From Bryobacterales bacterium (GTDB lineage: Bacteria > Acidobacteriota > Terriglobia > Bryobacterales > Bryobacteraceae), in assembly GCA_016789785.1 (NCBI GenBank), contig JAEUQE010000046.1, positions 1 through 44,748 of the forward strand: 44,748 nucleotides of DNA, given 5' to 3'. Each line of letters starts with the position of its first letter. Within the stretch, counting starts at the first letter, position 1. Positions 42,298-44,748 of this stretch are shown here, in pieces. A program made the translations under genes and the position numbers. A model generated the notes under the pieces. It searched no databases and was not told the DNA's origin. It was given only the letters and a program-made list of their open reading frames with translations.

Positions 42298-44267
42298 ATG
42301 CCACGCCTTCCCGCGGATCCCAAATCCCAAACGATGCGGCATTGGGGTAGCGACTCCCGAAGCTTTCCGTATCCATCCGCGGTGATCTGCGTGTGATAAA
42401 GATTCAGCGCCGTCAGCGTGGTGAGTGATTGCAGCAGCGGCACACCTCGATCCGTGACGTCGGTGTGATCCAGGCTCAATTCGTGCAGTTGCGGCAGACC
42501 GCGCAGCAGTTCCAGCGTCTTGTCGGAGGCCTTGGTGTAATCGAGCCGGAGGGACTTGAGATTGCGAAGTTCCACAAGGAAGCCGAGGCCGGCGTCTGTG
42601 GCCCGTGTGTTGATCAACTCAAGCCGCTCCAGCGAACTCAGCGCTTTCAATTGCGGGAGCGCCTTGTCCGTGAAGCGCCCGTAGTCGAGGCGCAACTCAC
42701 GCAACCATGGCATCTCCGCAAGCTTCGCGAGCCCTTTGTCGCCGAGATCGGAGCCTTTCAAGTCCAGGATGCGAAGGTTCTTCAGTGCTGCCAGATGCGC
42801 GACGCCATCGTCGGCAACTTCCGTGTCGGCCAGCACCAATCGCTCAAGCGAGGACAACTTCGCGAGCGTCGCGGTGGCGCTGTTGTTGACAGGAGTGTCC
42901 TGTAGATCGAGATCGGACAATAGTGGCAGCGTTTCCAGGTGCTTCAATCCATCGCCTTCCACGCGTGTGTGACCCAGGCGGAGGCGCCTGAGCCGCTTGA
43001 GCGCGCCGAGATGTGCGAGTCCCCGATCGGAGACGGCAGTCGCGCTCAGGTTGAGGTCTTCGAGTTCCGTCAGTCTGGCCACTGCCTCCAGCCCGACGTC
43101 GCTGACTTCCGTTGCCTCCAGAGTCAAACGCTTCAGGCGTGAGAGGCCGGCGAGATGGCGCATTTGTTCATCGCTGATGGCCGTGGATGCGAGCGACACT
43201 TCGATGATCTGCGTTCCTTGAAGTTCCACCTTGCCGCCGATCCCGCGAATCCATGCGGCAATCGCGGTCGCGCTGGTGTTCGATGGACGATCCGCGCCTT
43301 TCTTTCCGGTGGGCGGCGGTGTCGAGTCGGCGAAATGGATGCGGCATCCGGGCAAGGCAGTTTGAAAACCGGTAACTCCGGATCGCGTGACGAGACTGTA
43401 GCGCAGGTCCACGACATTCAGGCGGGACAGACGCCGCAGCGAGTTGAGGCCCGCGTTGCTGATCTTCGTCCGATAGAGATTCAACTCCTCGAGATTCGGC
43501 AGCGCAAGAAGGACTGGAACGCCCGCATCGGTGACATCCGCGCCCTGCAAACTGAGCTTTCGCAACGCGGACATGTTGCGCAGATGTTCGAGACCGCGAT
43601 CGCTCATGCGCACGCCCGTGAGATCGAGATCCTCCATCTTTGTGAGATTGCGGATGTGCTCCAGCCCCGCTTCGGTCACAAGCGTGCCGGCGAGGTTCAA
43701 ACGGCGCAACTTCGTCATCCCGGCGAGGCCCTTCATCGTCTCGTCGGTGACGTAAGCCTGCGAGAGATCGAGCGATTGCAGATTCACAAACGGCGCCAGC
43801 AGTTCGGGCTTTGTGATGCGCGTCAAGGCAAGGCGCAGATCCTGAAGTTGTGTGTGGCCGGTCATTCGAGCCCAGCCGGCATCGGAGATGTCGATGTGCG
43901 GGAGAAAGTGGAGGCTCACGTGAAACCGTTCGAGTTTCGGAAACTTGCCCAGATAGTCGAACGATTCATCGGCATACTCACCCTTGGTATCGCTCGACGG
44001 GCTGTATGTTTTGGAACTGACATACAGCTCGCGCAGCTCGGTGAGACTGGAGAGACGTTGCAGATCGCGAGGTGTCGTGGGCGTGCCGTAGAGATCGACA
44101 CCCGTCACGCGGAAATCGGCCTGGGGCAGAGCCGCAAGCGAGGTGATGGGCTCGCCGCCATCCACCATCACCATGCCGCCCTGGCGGATGATCCACTCGG
44201 CAACATCGCGATCACCGGCCATTGCGGAGGCAGAGAGCAACAGGAGAAAGCTACTCGCCCGAAGCAT
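42294..44267 (-). CDS. Exported leucine-rich repeat protein with two fused modules
   Basis: 657 residues from ATG 44267, within a signal-peptide start ([16 protein letters not shown]); the start overlaps the upstream gene's 3' end by 17 bp. The protein is an internal duplication. Each half opens with W-I-x-x-x-G-G-x-V (W25 and W339) and closes with L-P-x-C-R-I (about 306 and near the C-terminus). Between them are about nine to eleven ~24-residue LRR units per half (L-x-x-L-x-L-x-x-T-x-V-x-D-x-G-L-x-x-L). The module matches that of the next gene. Its probable role is protein binding or scaffolding in the periplasm or at the surface. Confidence 0.82.
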   Translation of the reverse strand: MLRASSFLLLLSASAMAGDRDVAEWIIRQGGMVMVDGGEPITSLAALPQADFRVTGVDLYGTPTTPRDLQRLSSLTELRELYVSSKTYSPSSDTKGEYADESFDYLGKFPKLERFHVSLHFLPHIDISDAGWARMTGHTQLQDLRLALTRITKPELLAPFVNLQSLDLSQAYVTDETMKGLAGMTKLRRLNLAGTLVTEAGLEHIRNLTKMEDLDLTGVRMSDRGLEHLRNMSALRKLSLQGADVTDAGVPVLLALPNLEELNLYRTKISNAGLNSLRRLSRLNVVDLRYSLVTRSGVTGFQTALPGCRIHFADSTPPPTGKKGADRPSNTSATAIAAWIRGIGGKVELQGTQIIEVSLASTAISDEQMRHLAGLSRLKRLTLEATEVSDVGLEAVARLTELEDLNLSATAVSDRGLAHLGALKRLRRLRLGHTRVEGDGLKHLETLPLLSDLDLQDTPVNNSATATLAKLSSLERLVLADTEVADDGVAHLAALKNLRILDLKGSDLGDKGLAKLAEMPWLRELRLDYGRFTDKALPQLKALSSLERLELINTRATDAGLGFLVELRNLKSLRLDYTKASDKTLELLRGLPQLHELSLDHTDVTDRGVPLLQSLTTLTALNLYHTQITADGYGKLRESLPQCRIVWDLGSAGRRGI

Positions 44268-44748
44268 GCTCACTCCTTCGCGCGGCAGGGAACTCACGCG
44301 CCGACAGCAACGCGACCATCATGTCCTGAAACCGGAACTTCGAATTACGAAACTCTTCGTAGATCCTGTGGATCATGGGACGGTCCGCGGCGGTTTCCAT
44401 GCGGCCCGACGCGTAGCGGAAGTATTGCTTCACCACGCACTCCTGGCATTGTGGCGATCGTGCGAGCACGGCGCCCAATTCCCGCGGCGAAGTGAAGTTC
44501 GAATCGGGAATGCCGGCCACGGCGCCCGTGGTGTCGAGATCCAGTTCCACCGTCCGTGGCGGCTCCTTGCTCTTGCGATCCAACGGATAGAACACCAGCT
44601 TCGCTTTCTCACGGCGCGCACCGATCGCATCGAATTTCTCAAAACCCAAGCCGATCGGGTCGATCAGCTTGTGGCATCCCGCGCAGCTTGGATCGGCTGC
44701 GTGCATGGCAAGCCGTTCGCGATTGGTCTGCGGCTTGGTCTCGCTGAT
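44251..44748 (-). CDS. DUF1588-type planctomycete cytochrome c protein, 3' part
   Basis: The frame is open at the window edge; 165 residues are visible and the ATG at 44706 is internal. The visible part begins [26 protein letters not shown], the DUF1588 heme motif (CxxCH), followed by F-D-A-I-G and a DUF1585 tail (Y-F-R-Y-A-S-G-R, [21 protein letters not shown]). Full-length relatives (about 700-900 residues) carry DUF1587, DUF1592 and DUF1595 upstream and are exported multi-domain cytochromes of unknown function, typically paired with DUF1552. Its end overlaps the first LRR gene by 17 bp. Confidence 0.85.
   Translation of the reverse strand: MSETKPQTNRERLAMHAADPSCAGCHKLIDPIGLGFEKFDAIGARREKAKLVFYPLDRKSKEPPRTVELDLDTTGAVAGIPDSNFTSPRELGAVLARSPQCQECVVKQYFRYASGRMETAADRPMIHRIYEEFRNSKFRFQDMMVALLSAREFPAARRSEHASGE

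Noticed and set aside
43155..44495. 446-codon plus-strand frame opposite the LRR gene
   Set aside because: Shadow of the repetitive LRR coding sequence. It inherits the repeat periodicity but no domain.

Overview
The window looks like a chromosomal stretch from a GC-rich acidobacterium of the Solibacter/Bryobacter type (Bryobacterales). I infer this from the gene families, not from a database match. The signs are a secreted protein with the Solibacter C-terminal beta domain (TIGR03437-like, 25337-26233), a 1195-residue Oar-type TonB-dependent receptor with a carboxypeptidase-regulatory-like N-terminus, and the paired families DUF1501 with DUF1549/DUF1553, DUF1552 and DUF1588 that Solibacteres share with Planctomycetes. 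Many Sec or Tat export signals are also present. I see no rRNA, tRNA or CRISPR array.

Layout. 1-951: 3' end of a repetitive surface protein, converging on a DUF1501 / cytochrome-DUF1553 pair (985-5221) that is divergent from a GH140-like secreted glycosidase (5305-6693). 6694-7292: non-coding array of about three degenerate ~185 bp repeats. 7293-8673: cupin-XRE regulator divergent from an ECF sigma factor. 8711-10428: an ISAzo13-like insertion sequence whose transposase is split over two frames joined by an A8 slippery site. 10919-14340: two overlapping serine-hydrolase genes, the second fused to a degenerate M29 aminopeptidase-like domain. 14656-16607: a small secreted protein and a multiply frameshifted pseudogene. 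16909-24853: a five-gene operon with TonB receptor, exported enolase-superfamily enzyme, a possible zinc-phospholipase-C-fold protein, an unknown Tat-like protein and an exported argininosuccinate-lyase homologue. 25337-26233: TIGR03437 protein. 26466-29989: a sigma-54 activator divergent from an AhpD-like/DUF1348/MOSC operon, with a sigma-54-type promoter and direct repeats between them. 30486-30895: frameshifted SnoaL-like gene. 30925-34866: cytochrome c peroxidase-like protein, ToxR-like regulator and threonine synthase. 35198-37657: metallophosphoesterase, methyltransferase and NylB-like hydrolase operon. 37742-41397: secreted bicupin, second exported enolase-superfamily enzyme and DUF1552 protein. 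41404-44748: two LRR genes translationally coupled to the 3' end of a DUF1588-type cytochrome.

How the genes work together. Most of the window encodes envelope or exported catabolism. The best candidate for an undescribed system is the 16909-24853 operon: an outer-membrane receptor followed by two lyase-type enzymes with export signals and two uncharacterised proteins, a layout that suggests import and periplasmic breakdown of one specific substrate. Secondary candidates are the sigma-54-controlled AhpD/MOSC operon, the class A beta-lactamase/M29-like fusion, and the LRR modules coupled to a heme protein. Several genes (5305, 32406, 40063) have a -10-like hexamer placed so close to the start codon that their mRNAs may be leaderless.
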